Shown here piece after piece: positions 43,905 through 52,460 of a stretch of 64,000 nt of DNA (its first letter is position 1; every line of letters starts with the position of its first letter). Position numbers and translations under genes: made by a program. This DNA is from Bradyrhizobium sp. AUGA SZCCT0283 (lineage in GTDB: Bacteria; Pseudomonadota; Alphaproteobacteria; Rhizobiales; Xanthobacteraceae), in NCBI RefSeq assembly GCF_018130385.1, contig NZ_JAFCLU010000001.1:186001-250000 (forward strand). Direction: 5' to 3'. The notes below the pieces were generated by a model. That model had not been told where the DNA came from. It ran no database searches and saw only the letters and a list, made by a program, of their open reading frames with translations.

Positions 43905-44887
43905 ATGCCTGCGAAGCCTGCCGTATCGAAGCATTTCTCCGCCCTCCTCGCTGGAGCGCTCGTTATCTCCCTCGTTGGTGACGCATCGGCCACACCGAAG
44001 CGGTTGCCACTGCCATCGGACCCCGCGCCCGTGGCGGTGGAGGAACAGGCCCCCGCGCGGCCTCCCCGGCAGCTCTTTCCGGAAAGGAAAGTGCAGCCGC
44101 TGACGCCGGAGCTCGAACAGGCGCTGATACCCAAGGACAGTTTCAAGGAGTGCGACATCTGCCTGAAATGGTGGTGGTGCCGAAAGGCTCGTTCATGATG
44201 GGCACGCCGGCCGACGAGCCGGACCGCTTCAAGGGCGAAGACCCGATCCATCGCGTCAGCTTCGCAAGGCCGTTCGCGGTCGGCCGCTTCACGATTTCGT
44301 TCGACGAATGGGACGCCTGCCTCGCGGACGGCGGCTGCGGCGGCATCAAGGGCGACGACAGGGGATTCGGCCGTGGCCGCATGCCGGCGCAGGGCATCAA
44401 CTTCGAAGCCGCGAAATTATATCTGACCTGGCTGTCGAAGAAGGTCGGCCGCACCTATCGGCTGCCCAGCGAATCCGAGCGCGAATATTTCGCACGCGCC
44501 GGCACCACCACGCCGTTCTGGTTCGGCAATACGATCAGCGGGCAGAACGCCAGCTACAAGGCGTCAATTCCGTATGGCAATGGGCCGCGCGGCATGGACA
44601 GCAAGGGACCTGCGGTGGTGGATTCCTACGCGCCCAATCCGTTCGGCCTGTATCAGGTGCATGGCAATGTGTTCGAATGGACCGAAGATTGCTTCAACAA
44701 GCGCTACAATGAAGACACGCCGGCCGATGGCTCGCCATGGCTGGAAGGCGATTGCAACAAGCGCATGCTGCGTGGCGGCACCTGGGACTGGATGGCCAAT
44801 ATGGTGCGCTCGGGTTATCGCGAGAACGCGACCGTCGGCAGCCACCACAGCTTTCGTGTGGTGCGGACGCTGAACGTGCAGCCGTGA
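43905..44887 (+). pseudogene. Formylglycine-generating-enzyme-like (SUMF1) protein, interrupted by a frameshift
   Basis: Two frames cover one gene. Frame A (43905 onward) encodes a signal peptide (HFSALLAGALVISLVGDASA) and a Pro-rich linker running into PLTPELEQALIPKDSFKECDIC. Frame B (from 44150, read in another register) continues PEMVVVPKGSFMMGTPADEPDRFKGEDPIHRVSFARPFAVGRFTISFDEWDACLADGGCGG...RLPSESEREYFARAGTTTPFWFGN...GLYQVHGNVFEWTEDCF...RMLRGGTWDW...GYRENATVGSHHSFRVVRTL, the SUMF1/FGE fold. Joining them after TGC with one extra C restores CDICPEM, the usual family sequence. A single-base deletion near 44160-44164 (C run) explains the break. Sequencing error is possible. FGE makes formylglycine in sulfatases or acts as a lectin-like domain. 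Confidence 0.85.
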
Positions 44888-44906
44888 GGCCGGCTACACG
44901 TTTGAC

Positions 44907-47102
44907 TCAGTATCTGGCGACGACCGGCTGTTCGGGCGTGAACTTGTAGGAAATACCGGCGCGCACCACTTCGATGGTCTGGCGTCCGCGCTTCTCCGAA
45001 TATGACGCAATGCCCGGCACCGTCGATGTGCGGGTAACCGTGTCCTGCACCTTGCCGAAATCGTAGTGCAAATATTCGAGCCGGCCGACCCAGTTCGGAC
45101 CCCACGGCATCCATTCCGCGCCGGCACCGATCACGCCGCCGAAATGATCCCGCTGCGTCCTTGTCGTTTCGGTCATCGACAATGGGGCTACGATTTCCAC
45201 CGTGGTCACGGCTCGCTCCAGCCGTTCCCACGCAAGACCGCCGGTCGCATAAAGCAGCACGGTTTCCGAAGGCAGCCATCCGAGCCGCGCGCGCGATGTC
45301 GCAAGATATTTCACGCGGTCGCCGAGCAATCCGGTTTGCGTACCGCCGAATTCGCCGGGCCCGATCATGAGGGCGGAATTTCCGCTGAGGTCGCTGAAGC
45401 TGAAATCGGTCTCGATACCGGTTACGACCTTACCGTACTGCCAGTTGTAGCCGACGTGGCCGCCGGCGACCCAGCCTCGCGACCTGATGCCGCCGACCTG
45501 TGCGACGTTGATGAAGTTCACGACTTGCGAGAAATCATTGTCCTTCCAGGCATAGCCGCCGTGCGCACCAAGATAGAACCCGGCCCAATTGGTTGCCATG
45601 ACTGCGGCAGCCGACGCCTTGGCGTAAGGCACCGCCGGCGCACCCGCGGGATCGCCGAACTTGTAGGAAAGGCCGGCGCGAACGATGTCGAGATGATGGT
45701 TGCCGGCGGTGGACGGCACGAAGATGTTGGTGTTGATCAGGCCTGACGGCTCGATCGTGCCGAAATCGTAATGCAGATATTCGACGCGGCCGATCCAGTT
45801 GCTGCCGGGCAGCCTGGCCTCCACGCCAGCGCCGGCGACCCAGCCGAAGCGATTGGAGGTGGCAACGCTGTCGAAGCTTTGCGTTCCGGCTTGCGCGGGA
45901 CTGACGATCAGCATGCTGCGGTCGAGACGCTCCCAGCCAAGACCCGCGGTACCGTAGAGCAGCCAATTGTCCGACGGCGACCAGCCCAGCCGGCCGCGAA
46001 CCGATCCAAGATAGGCGATGCTGGTCGAGCTCGTCGCACTCTCCACGCCGGCAAAGCTGGTCGGTGAGTTGCCCTTGATATCGGTGCCGCTGAAATCGAG
46101 TTCGAAGCCGGCGACGGCGCGATCATATTGCCAGTTGTAGCCGGCGTGACCGCCAAACACCGCGCCCTTGAGGTTGGGACCGACGATGCTTGCGAGCGGC
46201 GTGAACCGCCAGGGATCGCTGAACTTGTTCGCGCCCCAGCCATAGCCGGCATGAACGCCGAGATAGAATCCGGCCCACGACGTCGCCGTCGTGATCGCCG
46301 GCGCCTTGGCATAAGGGACCGGGTTTGCGGCGGCGAGCGTTCCGAATTTGTAGGAGAGGCCTGCGCGGACGATGTCGTAGCTCTGCCGTCCGGCGCGCTC
46401 CGCAAAGGACGGAAAATTCACGAAGGCCGACGCCCGGGTTCGGACCTGTTCGACCGAGTCGAAATCATAATGCAGGTATTCGACGCGGCCGACCCAGTTG
46501 CCGCCGGCGAGTTTGGCCTCGACGCCCGCACCCGCTACCCAGCCGAAGCGGTCGAACGGCGTATTGCCCGTGGTCGTGCCGTTCTGGAATGCGTTGATGG
46601 CGCTCACGCCGCGCAGATTGCCCGACGCTTCAACCCGCTCCCATGCGGCGCCGGCCGTAGCATAGATCAGGAGATTGTCGGTAAACGACCAACCGAGCCT
46701 GCCCCGCGCGGAGCCGAGATATTTCAAACGATCGGTGCGCGTGTAGTCGTAGGTGAACTGGTTGGGCACGGCGCCCGATATCGACGTGCTGCCCTTGATG
46801 TCAGCCGCGCTAAAGTCGATCTCCAGGCCCGTGACCGCGCGACCGAATTGCCAATTATGTCCGGCGTGGGCGCCATAAACCGCGCCGCTGGAACCAATCC
46901 CGCCGACCGGGTTATTCAGCGCGATCGGAACGAGCGAAAAATCGTTCCGGCCCCAGCCATAGCCGCCATGGACGCCCAGGTAGAAGCCGGCCCAGGATTG
47001 CACCATGGCCGGAATCTTGGTCTGCGGAGGCAGATCCGCTGCCGGGGCGGCCACTCCCAGCAACACCCATGAGGAGCCTCCGAAAATCAATTTCCGCAGC
47101 AT
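44907..47102 (-). CDS. Outer-membrane protein with three fused Omp25-like beta-barrels
   Basis: The product is 731 residues from the ATG at 47102, where a signal peptide begins (MLRKLIFGGSSWVLLGVAAP); an in-frame extension to 47513 overlaps the divergent Lrp gene and is spurious. Three tandem copies of an eight-stranded Omp25/OmpA-like barrel lie at about residues 36-253, 275-482 and 505-723. Each starts W-A-G-F-Y-L-G-x-H-x-G-Y, contains R-x-R-L-G-W near the middle and ends (R)VEYLHYDF...IVRAGLSYKF. The linkers PVPYAKAP and PYAKASAAAV resemble the mature N-terminus of single-barrel relatives, so the array arose by repeating whole mature proteins. Single copies in Brucella and Bradyrhizobium are about 230-250 residues. 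It ends Y, as outer-membrane proteins usually end in an aromatic residue. Confidence 0.88.
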   Translation of the reverse strand: MLRKLIFGGSSWVLLGVAAPAADLPPQTKIPAMVQSWAGFYLGVHGGYGWGRNDFSLVPIALNNPVGGIGSSGAVYGAHAGHNWQFGRAVTGLEIDFSAADIKGSTSISGAVPNQFTYDYTRTDRLKYLGSARGRLGWSFTDNLLIYATAGAAWERVEASGNLRGVSAINAFQNGTTTGNTPFDRFGWVAGAGVEAKLAGGNWVGRVEYLHYDFDSVEQVRTRASAFVNFPSFAERAGRQSYDIVRAGLSYKFGTLAAANPVPYAKAPAITTATSWAGFYLGVHAGYGWGANKFSDPWRFTPLASIVGPNLKGAVFGGHAGYNWQYDRAVAGFELDFSGTDIKGNSPTSFAGVESATSSTSIAYLGSVRGRLGWSPSDNWLLYGTAGLGWERLDRSMLIVSPAQAGTQSFDSVATSNRFGWVAGAGVEARLPGSNWIGRVEYLHYDFGTIEPSGLINTNIFVPSTAGNHHLDIVRAGLSYKFGDPAGAPAVPYAKASAAAVMATNWAGFYLGAHGGYAWKDNDFSQVVNFINVAQVGGIRSRGWVAGGHVGYNWQYGKVVTGIETDFSFSDLSGNSALMIGPGEFGGTQTGLLGDRVKYLATSRARLGWLPSETVLLYATGGLAWERLERAVTTVEIVAPLSMTETTRTQRDHFGGVIGAGAEWMPWGPNWVGRLEYLHYDFGKVQDTVTRTSTVPGIASYSEKRGRQTIEVVRAGISYKFTPEQPVVARY
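44934..46997. repeat. Three in-frame repeats of a ~220-codon barrel module
   Basis: On the minus strand the modules span about 46997-46344, 46280-45657 and 45590-44934. The two inter-module linkers are about 22 codons each. Modules diverge at the protein level, so the duplication is old enough to be stabilised but still recognisable by eye. Confidence 0.75.
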
Positions 47103-47351
47103 CGGTCTGGCCTCGCACTTCCAATTCCAATCGTCCCGATCAGATCGGGCCGCGAGTGGATCATAGACGAAGTCGGGTTCCACATTGTAAGTATCGCGGA
47201 CTTTGCCAAATTTTCCGCAATTATTGTGGTTTTTATGATACGATCCGTAAAATAATCGGAATGGCGGCTGCGAAGACTTGGAAGGGCCTTTGCGGAGGCG
47301 CGCCGGCCGGTCAAAATCCGGAAGACTTGCGAAATTTTTGAAGAGGCCGCG
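47103..47351. promoter_or_regulatory. AT-rich divergent spacer between the triple-barrel gene and lrp-like gene
   Basis: The 249-bp spacer includes an AT-rich stretch with GCAATTATTGTGGTTTTTAT near 47220, unlike surrounding DNA, and should hold both promoters and perhaps an Lrp binding site. I cannot assign hexamers with confidence. Confidence 0.45.
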
Positions 47352-47807
47352 ATGGCAAGACTCGATGACACCGACCGCCAACTGCTGATGCTGCTGCAGG
47401 ACGACGACCGTCAGCCGCTCGCGGCTCTCAGCGAGAAGATCGGCGTCGCCGTTTCCACCATCAACGACCGCATCAAACGGCTGGTTCGATCCGGTGTGAT
47501 TTCGGGCTTCCACGCCCGCGTCGCGCCGGATGCGGTGGGACTCGATCTGCTCGCCTTCATCATGGTGAGCTGGAGCAACCCGAAGATCGAGGCAGGTTTC
47601 CTGGAACGGGTGAAGGCGTCACCGGACGTGCTGGAGTGCCATCACATCACCGGCGCCTGGAATTATCTCCTGAAGGTTCGCGTCGGCACTACGCGCGACC
47701 TCGAACGATTCCTCGGCGAAACGGTCAAGGCGGTGGACGGCGTGGAGCGAACCGAGACGCTGATCACGCTGTCGACGACGAAAGAGACGTGGAAGATCAG
47801 CCTGTAG
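47352..47807 (+). CDS. Lrp/AsnC family transcriptional regulator
   Basis: The product is 151 residues. It has the winged HTH DDTDRQLLMLLQDDDRQPLAALSEKIGVAVSTINDRIKRLVRSGVISGF and the RAM/AsnC ligand-binding domain (about 65-150) with LECHHITGAWNYLLKVRVGTTRDLERFL. It senses amino acids and related small molecules as an octamer or dimer. Divergent placement next to the triple-barrel gene makes that gene the prime regulatory target. Confidence 0.93.
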   Translation: MARLDDTDRQLLMLLQDDDRQPLAALSEKIGVAVSTINDRIKRLVRSGVISGFHARVAPDAVGLDLLAFIMVSWSNPKIEAGFLERVKASPDVLECHHITGAWNYLLKVRVGTTRDLERFLGETVKAVDGVERTETLITLSTTKETWKISL

Positions 47808-47812
47808 GGCAC

Positions 47813-47845
47813 CGGCTCTGATTGAATCAGAACCGAAGATTTTTT
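47813..47845 (+). terminator. Rho-independent terminator after the lrp-like gene
   Basis: CGGCTCTGA and TCAGAACCG form a nine-position stem with one mismatch around TTGAA, followed by AAGA and then TTTTTT. It starts 6 bp after the stop. Confidence 0.75.
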
Positions 47846-47848
47846 GAC

Positions 47849-47956
47849 GCGTTTTCTAACGCAGATAGGTCTACGCTATCTGCGCAAGCTTGATTGCTAT
47901 GCGAACCGGTATCCACCCACGGATCAAGTCCGAGGGCATGCTTCGCTCGAAAACGC
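47849..47956. repeat. Palindromic repeat, GCGTTTTC...GAAAACGC type, long copy
   Basis: Ends GCGTTTTC and GAAAACGC and the core GCGAACCGGTATCCACCCAC match the shorter element at 6701-6744. The centre adds further dyads such as GATAGGTCTACGCTATC near 47873. Confidence 0.7.
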
Positions 47957-47963
47957 CATGGCT

Positions 47964-48665
47964 TCACGCGGTGGACGGCTGCAGCGATCCCGTCAGCGAG
48001 GCGCGCTGCGACAGCTCGATCCAGTTGCCGTCGGGATCGCGCACCATCGAAATTCTGGCCGTGGTCCCGAGCGTGACCGGCGCGTGCGCCTCGCGGCCGC
48101 CATGGGCCAGCACGAAGGCGTGCTCGCGATCGACTTCGAAGACCTGGAACGTGATGTAGCGCCAACCCTTGCCGTCGAACGCGGCATCGTCAGGTGCGTC
48201 CGCGGCCGGCTCGACGATCAGTACCGTGTCGCCTGCCAGGAAGGTCATCGTGCCATCGGCCGGCTCGCCCTGCGGCAATCCAAGCGCCTCGCTGTAGAAG
48301 CGGCGATGCGCCTCGACGTCGCGAACGCCAAGACGGATACCGATGCGTTCGATCCCGAACATGCCCTTCGGCACCAGCACGACACGGTTGCCGTCGGGAT
48401 CGATCATCGGCTGCGGCACAGCAACATCATCGCGCGCCATCAACAGCTCGCGATAACCGGACGGCGGATTGTCGGGCAGCGGTTCGTAGACCTGGTTGAT
48501 TTTCAGGATCGAGCCGCAGAGATCGTGACGGTGCTGCTTGTAGCCGCGGCGGATCGGCTGGGTGTAGTCGAACGGCAAGCCGATCTCCTTCTGCCAGAAT
48601 TTGAGCGCCGCCGGCGCGTTGTTGGTGGCAAAGCCGATGTCGATGCGGGGTTTGGCGAGGTTCAT
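47964..48665 (-). CDS. Two-domain VOC family (glyoxalase/extradiol dioxygenase fold) protein
   Basis: The product is 233 residues from the ATG at 48665; an open frame reaches 48737. Both halves show the VOC beta-alpha-beta-beta-beta pattern: PRIDIGFATNNAPAALKFWQKEIGLPFDYT and, from about 107, GIERIGIRLGVRDVEAHRRFYSEALGLPQGEPA, with ARISMVRDPDGNWIELSQR at the C-terminus. Metal ligands would be His and Glu, including the Glu in NWIELSQ. Substrate is unknown. It is divergent from the luciferase-like gene. Confidence 0.88.
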   Translation of the reverse strand: MNLAKPRIDIGFATNNAPAALKFWQKEIGLPFDYTQPIRRGYKQHRHDLCGSILKINQVYEPLPDNPPSGYRELLMARDDVAVPQPMIDPDGNRVVLVPKGMFGIERIGIRLGVRDVEAHRRFYSEALGLPQGEPADGTMTFLAGDTVLIVEPAADAPDDAAFDGKGWRYITFQVFEVDREHAFVLAHGGREAHAPVTLGTTARISMVRDPDGNWIELSQRASLTGSLQPSTA

Positions 48666-48837
48666 CGTGGCTTTCAGCGGCGGGAGGGCAACTAATTCCG
48701 GCCGACGGTAAGACAGCCGCCTTCGCGCGACAACCATGCGCTGGCGGCGGGCTTCTCAGGATTGCCTTGCCCCTGGCCACCCCGTAGGCTTGATGCCGAG
48801 CAATTCCAAAAAACAATAAGTCCGGAGAGAAAACCCC

Positions 48838-50079
48838 ATGGCGCGCCTCAAGTTCGGAGCCTTCCTCGCCCCGCATCATCCGATCGGCGAGAATCCGCTG
48901 CTGCAGTTCCGCCGCGATCTCGATTTCGTCGAACAGATCGACGCGCTCGGCTTCGACGAGTTCTGGTGCGGCGAACACCATTCCTCGGGCTGGGAAATGA
49001 TCGCCTCGCCGGAAATGTTTTTGGCCGCTGCCGGCGAACGCACCAAGCGCATCAAGCTCGGCACCGGCGTGATCTCGCTGCCCTATCACCATCCCTACAA
49101 TGTCGCGCAGCGCATGGTGCAGCTCGACTGGATGACCGGCGGCCGCGCCATTTTCGGCTCCGGCCCGGGCGCGCTGGCCTCCGATGCGCACACGCTCGGC
49201 ATCGACCCGATGACGCAGCGCGACCGCCAGGACGAGGCGCTCGCGATCATCCGTCGCCTGTTCAAGGGCGAGCGCGTCACCGCCAAAAGCGACTGGTTCA
49301 CGATGAATGACGCCGCGCTGCAATTGCTGCCGCTGCAGGAAGAAATGCCCTGCGTGGTAGCGTCGCAGATTTCGCCGTCCGGCATGACGCTCGCCGGCAA
49401 ATACGGCATCGGCATCATCTCGCTCGGCTCGATGTCGACGCAGGGCCTGATGGCGCTGCCGACGCAATGGGGCTTTGCCGAGGACGCCGCCAAGAAGGCC
49501 GGCACCACGGTGAGCCGCTCCGACTGGCGCGTGCTGCTAAGCTGGCACATTGCCGAGACGCGCGAACAGGCACAGCGCGAGGCCGGTCCCGGCCTGATGC
49601 GCTGGCACAATGAATATAATGTCCGCACGCTGCAGCGTCCGGGGCTGGAGCCGTTCACATCGCCGGAGGACGCGATCGAGAAAACCGCCGGCGGCGAAAA
49701 TGCCGCCTCCACCATCGGTACGCCGGACGACCTGGTCAAGACCATCAAGAATTTGATGCAGGTCTCGGGCGGCGTCGGCACCATCATCGGCTTCGTGCAC
49801 GACTGGGCCAACCCGGAAAACACCCGCCGAAGCTGGGACATGGTCGCGCGCTACGTGATTCCCCAGATCAACGGTTACGTCGCGAAGCTGCGTGAGTCGC
49901 AAAAGTTCCTGATCGAGAACCGCGCGGTGTTCGAGCGGGCGGGTCAGGCCGTGATGGCGAAGATCATGGAAAACGAAAAGGCCGCAGCGGCACTCTCGCT
50001 CACCGGCCCGGGACGCGTGGCGATCCCGACCATCAATGCGCCGGACCTGCAGAAGGAAGCGGCGAAACGCAAGGCGTGA
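48838..50079 (+). CDS. LLM-class flavin-dependent oxidoreductase (luciferase-like monooxygenase)
   Basis: The product is 413 residues. The TIM-barrel luciferase family is clear from MARLKFGAFLAPHHPIGENPLLQFRRDLDFVEQIDALGFDEFWCGEHHSSGWEMIASPEMFLAAAGERTKRIKLGTGVISLPYHHPYNVAQRMVQLDWMTGGRAIFGSGPGALASDAHTLGIDP. It uses reduced FMN supplied by a partner reductase to hydroxylate or degrade an organic substrate. GGAG occurs 10 nt before the ATG. No reductase gene is adjacent. With the VOC and P450 genes it could form a small catabolic or detoxification group, which is inference. Confidence 0.93.
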   Translation: MARLKFGAFLAPHHPIGENPLLQFRRDLDFVEQIDALGFDEFWCGEHHSSGWEMIASPEMFLAAAGERTKRIKLGTGVISLPYHHPYNVAQRMVQLDWMTGGRAIFGSGPGALASDAHTLGIDPMTQRDRQDEALAIIRRLFKGERVTAKSDWFTMNDAALQLLPLQEEMPCVVASQISPSGMTLAGKYGIGIISLGSMSTQGLMALPTQWGFAEDAAKKAGTTVSRSDWRVLLSWHIAETREQAQREAGPGLMRWHNEYNVRTLQRPGLEPFTSPEDAIEKTAGGENAASTIGTPDDLVKTIKNLMQVSGGVGTIIGFVHDWANPENTRRSWDMVARYVIPQINGYVAKLRESQKFLIENRAVFERAGQAVMAKIMENEKAAAALSLTGPGRVAIPTINAPDLQKEAAKRKA

Positions 50080-50371
50080 CGGCCTTCGCGTCGCGCGCCT
50101 ATCTCGAGGCGTTGCTGTCTGCAAGACTGCCGGCCCCGTCATTGCGAGCGAAGCGAAGCAATCCATCTTCAGCACGCCTTCGGGCGCTATGGTGCCAATT
50201 GAACCACCCCCGGGGCATCCCGTCACACGTTCGTGCTATAGGCTGCCGCGAAACAAGGCCTTATTTAAGGGGGGCAGGCGACGGCCGCGCGCCGCGATAT
50301 TCGGTCCGCGACAAAGCCGCCGATACGATGGATAATGTCCGCGATTCCGAGACACAACCGGAGCAAGTGCC
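50080..50371. other. Spacer between luciferase-like and P450 genes
   Basis: The 292-bp spacer has no gene. It contains a single arm of the CGTCATTGCGAG repeat at 50137-50165 and presumably the P450 promoter. Short open frames here are arginine-rich shadows. Confidence 0.5.
50137..50165. repeat. Single arm of the CGTCATTGCGAG repeat
   Basis: CGTCATTGCGAGCGAAGCG and AAGCAATCC match the left arm of the copies at 9496 and 14095, but the right arm is missing, so it looks like a decayed copy. Confidence 0.7.
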
Positions 50372-51748
50372 ATGTCGATGCAGAGTGTTGCTTCTCCCGT
50401 CAATATCCCGGTGCCGCCGAACCCCAAGGCGTTACGGCACATTCCTGGTAACGAGGGTTGGCCGTTCATCGGCAACACACTGGCGGTGCTGGCCGACCCC
50501 AAAGGACAGATTGAGAAGTCGGCCGCCAAATACGGTCTGATCTACCGCACCCATCTGTTCGGCGAGACCAGCGTGACGATGCTCGGGCCCGAGGCCAACG
50601 AGCTCGTGCTGTTCGACCAGGCGCGCCTGTTCTCCTCCACCCATGGCTGGGGACCGATCCTCGGCCTGTTGTTTCCGCGCGGGCTGATGCTGCTGGATTT
50701 TGAAGAGCACCGCCTGCACCGCCGCGCGCTGTCGGTGGCGTTCAAGTCGGGGCCGATGAAGTCCTACCTCGTCGATCTCGACCGCGGCATTGCCGCGCGG
50801 GTCAAACAGTGGAAGGCGCGGCCGGGCGAGATGCTGGTGTATCCGGCGATGAAGCAGCTCACGCTCGATCTGGCGGCGAAGTCGTTCCTCGGCGCCGATA
50901 TCGGGCCTGAGGTCGACGAGATCACCCGCGCCTTCATCGACATGGTGGCCGCAGCCGTGGCGCCGATCCGGCGGCCGCTGCCGTTCACGCAGATGGGCCG
51001 CGGCGTTGCAGGCCGTAAGCGGATCGTTGCCTACTTCTCCGAGCAGATTCCGATCCGCCGCGCGCGGGGCGGCGGCGATGACCTGTTCTCGCAACTGTGC
51101 CAGGCGACGCACGAGGACGGCGCGCTGCTGTCGACCCAGGACATCATCGACCACATGAGTTTTCTGATGATGGCGGCGCATGATACGCTGACATCGTCGC
51201 TGACCTCCTTTGTCGGCGAGCTTGCCGCCCACCCCGAATGGCAGCAGCAGTTGCGCGAGGAAGTCAAGGGCCTCGGCATCGAGGCCAACGATCCCTCCAG
51301 CATCGACAATCTCGAGAAGATGCCGCTGTCGGAAATGGCGTTCAAGGAAGCGCTGCGACTGAAGCCGCCGGTGCCGTCGATGCCGCGCCGCGCGGTGCGC
51401 AACTTTTCGTTCAGGGGGTACGACGTTCCCGCCGGCACGCTGGTCGGCGTCAACCCGCTATTCACGCACCATATGCCGGAGATCTGGCCCGAACCGGACA
51501 AGTTCGATCCGATGCGTTTCTCTGACGAAGCGCAGCGCAACCGCCATCGCTTTGCGTGGGTGCCGTATGGCGGCGGCGCGCATATGTGCCTCGGCCTGCA
51601 TTTCGCCTACATGCAGGCGAAATGTTTTGCGCGGCATTTCCTGCAAAATCTCGAAGTGTCGCTGGAACCCGGCTACAAAACGGACTGGCAGATGTGGCCC
51701 ATCCCGAAACCGCGGGATGGTTTACGCGTGGTGCTGAAGGCGCTGTGA
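50372..51748 (+). CDS. Cytochrome P450
   Basis: The product is 458 residues. The haem-binding loop is FAWVPYGGGAHMCLG, with ligand Cys406. The I-helix oxygen-binding motif is MMAAHDTLTSS (AHDT in place of AGxDT) and the K-helix ExxR is in EMAFKEALRLKPPVPS. The N-terminal proline-rich hinge (VPPNPKALRHIPGNEGWPFIGNTLAVLADPKGQIEKSAAKYG) is typical of CYP51/CYP26/CYP120-like enzymes and lacks a transmembrane anchor, so it is soluble. An ATG at 50372 is preferred; GGAGCAAGTGCC precedes it. It is probably an oxidative enzyme for a terpenoid, steroid or similar substrate; no redox partner is adjacent. Confidence 0.94.
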   Translation: MSMQSVASPVNIPVPPNPKALRHIPGNEGWPFIGNTLAVLADPKGQIEKSAAKYGLIYRTHLFGETSVTMLGPEANELVLFDQARLFSSTHGWGPILGLLFPRGLMLLDFEEHRLHRRALSVAFKSGPMKSYLVDLDRGIAARVKQWKARPGEMLVYPAMKQLTLDLAAKSFLGADIGPEVDEITRAFIDMVAAAVAPIRRPLPFTQMGRGVAGRKRIVAYFSEQIPIRRARGGGDDLFSQLCQATHEDGALLSTQDIIDHMSFLMMAAHDTLTSSLTSFVGELAAHPEWQQQLREEVKGLGIEANDPSSIDNLEKMPLSEMAFKEALRLKPPVPSMPRRAVRNFSFRGYDVPAGTLVGVNPLFTHHMPEIWPEPDKFDPMRFSDEAQRNRHRFAWVPYGGGAHMCLGLHFAYMQAKCFARHFLQNLEVSLEPGYKTDWQMWPIPKPRDGLRVVLKAL

Positions 51749-51753
51749 GGTGC

Positions 51754-51934
51754 GTGGGCAAAGCGAAGCGTGCCCACCATTTGCGCTAGAGCGTGATGAC
51801 TTTTCTTCGAATCGTCATCCCGCTCTATCTCTCTGATTTGAGCATGATCTTTTCGGAAAACCGGTGCCCACTTTTCCGGATCATGCGCTAGCGTCGAAGA
51901 TGGTGGGCACGGCGCAAGAGCGCCTTTGCCCACC
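51754..51934. repeat. Composite of three different palindromic repeats
   Basis: From left to right: a GTGGGCA...TGCCCAC hairpin (51754-51777), a TAGAGCG...CGCTCTA hairpin (51787-51827), the GCATGATC element (51842-51886, near-copy of 1670-1718), and the second GGTGGGCA...TGCCCACC hairpin (51902-51934). The two outer hairpins look like arms of one older element split by an insertion of the middle ones. It lies between the convergent P450 and cupin genes. Confidence 0.8.
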
Positions 51935-51949
51935 CTCTACGTCCGGGCT

Positions 51950-52447
51950 TCACTTCACGAGCGTCGTGAGCTGCGCGCCCTCGTCGGCCACGAACACCGC
52001 GATCAACTCGGCGGGCTCGGTCATGCTGGCATTGGCCGAGACCAGATGCACGGCGCCGGGCGGCTCGAAGAAAGACTGCCCGACCCCAAACGTCTCGACC
52101 GGACCGCCCGCCAATTGCGAGCGGATTTCACCCTTGGTGACATAGGCGGTGACCGAACCGGCATGCCGGTGCGCCGGCGTGAACCCGCCGGGGCCATAGA
52201 ACACGCGCACGATCGTCACGCGCTTGCCCGGCACGTTCGGCAACGCATGCGATGAGATCGGCTCGACGACGTCCTGTGTCGAACCCGCTGCGCTGTTGGC
52301 GCATAGCGGTTCGATCACCGCTGAGATCGCGTCCATGGTTGTCGGCAGCGTCTTGCCGATGACGAAGGCGCAGGCGAGGCCGGCGATGATGGCGAGGTAG
52401 AATGGACGGCCTTCCGATATCGGTGACAGGCGGAATGTTGCAGACAT
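51950..52447 (-). CDS. Membrane-anchored cupin domain protein
   Basis: The product is 165 residues. An N-terminal hydrophobic helix (RPFYLAIIAGLACAFVIGKTL, about 14-34) anchors or exports it, and the C-terminal region is a cupin: GKRVTIVRVFYGPGGFTPAHRHAGSVTAYVTKGEIRSQLAGGPVETFGVGQSFFEPPGAVHLVSANASM. The metal site uses the two His and Glu of the HRHAG...E pattern and the later His in AVHLV. It probably binds a small ligand in the periplasm. It is 13 bp from the SDR gene on the same strand. Confidence 0.88.
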   Translation of the reverse strand: MSATFRLSPISEGRPFYLAIIAGLACAFVIGKTLPTTMDAISAVIEPLCANSAAGSTQDVVEPISSHALPNVPGKRVTIVRVFYGPGGFTPAHRHAGSVTAYVTKGEIRSQLAGGPVETFGVGQSFFEPPGAVHLVSANASMTEPAELIAVFVADEGAQLTTLVK

Positions 52448-52460
52448 TTGCGTCTCTCCT

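Noticed and set aside
44150..44198. Programmed ribosomal frameshift in the formylglycine-generating-enzyme-like gene
   Set aside because: There is no slippery heptamer or downstream stem at the junction; a single-base loss in a short C-run explains the break better.
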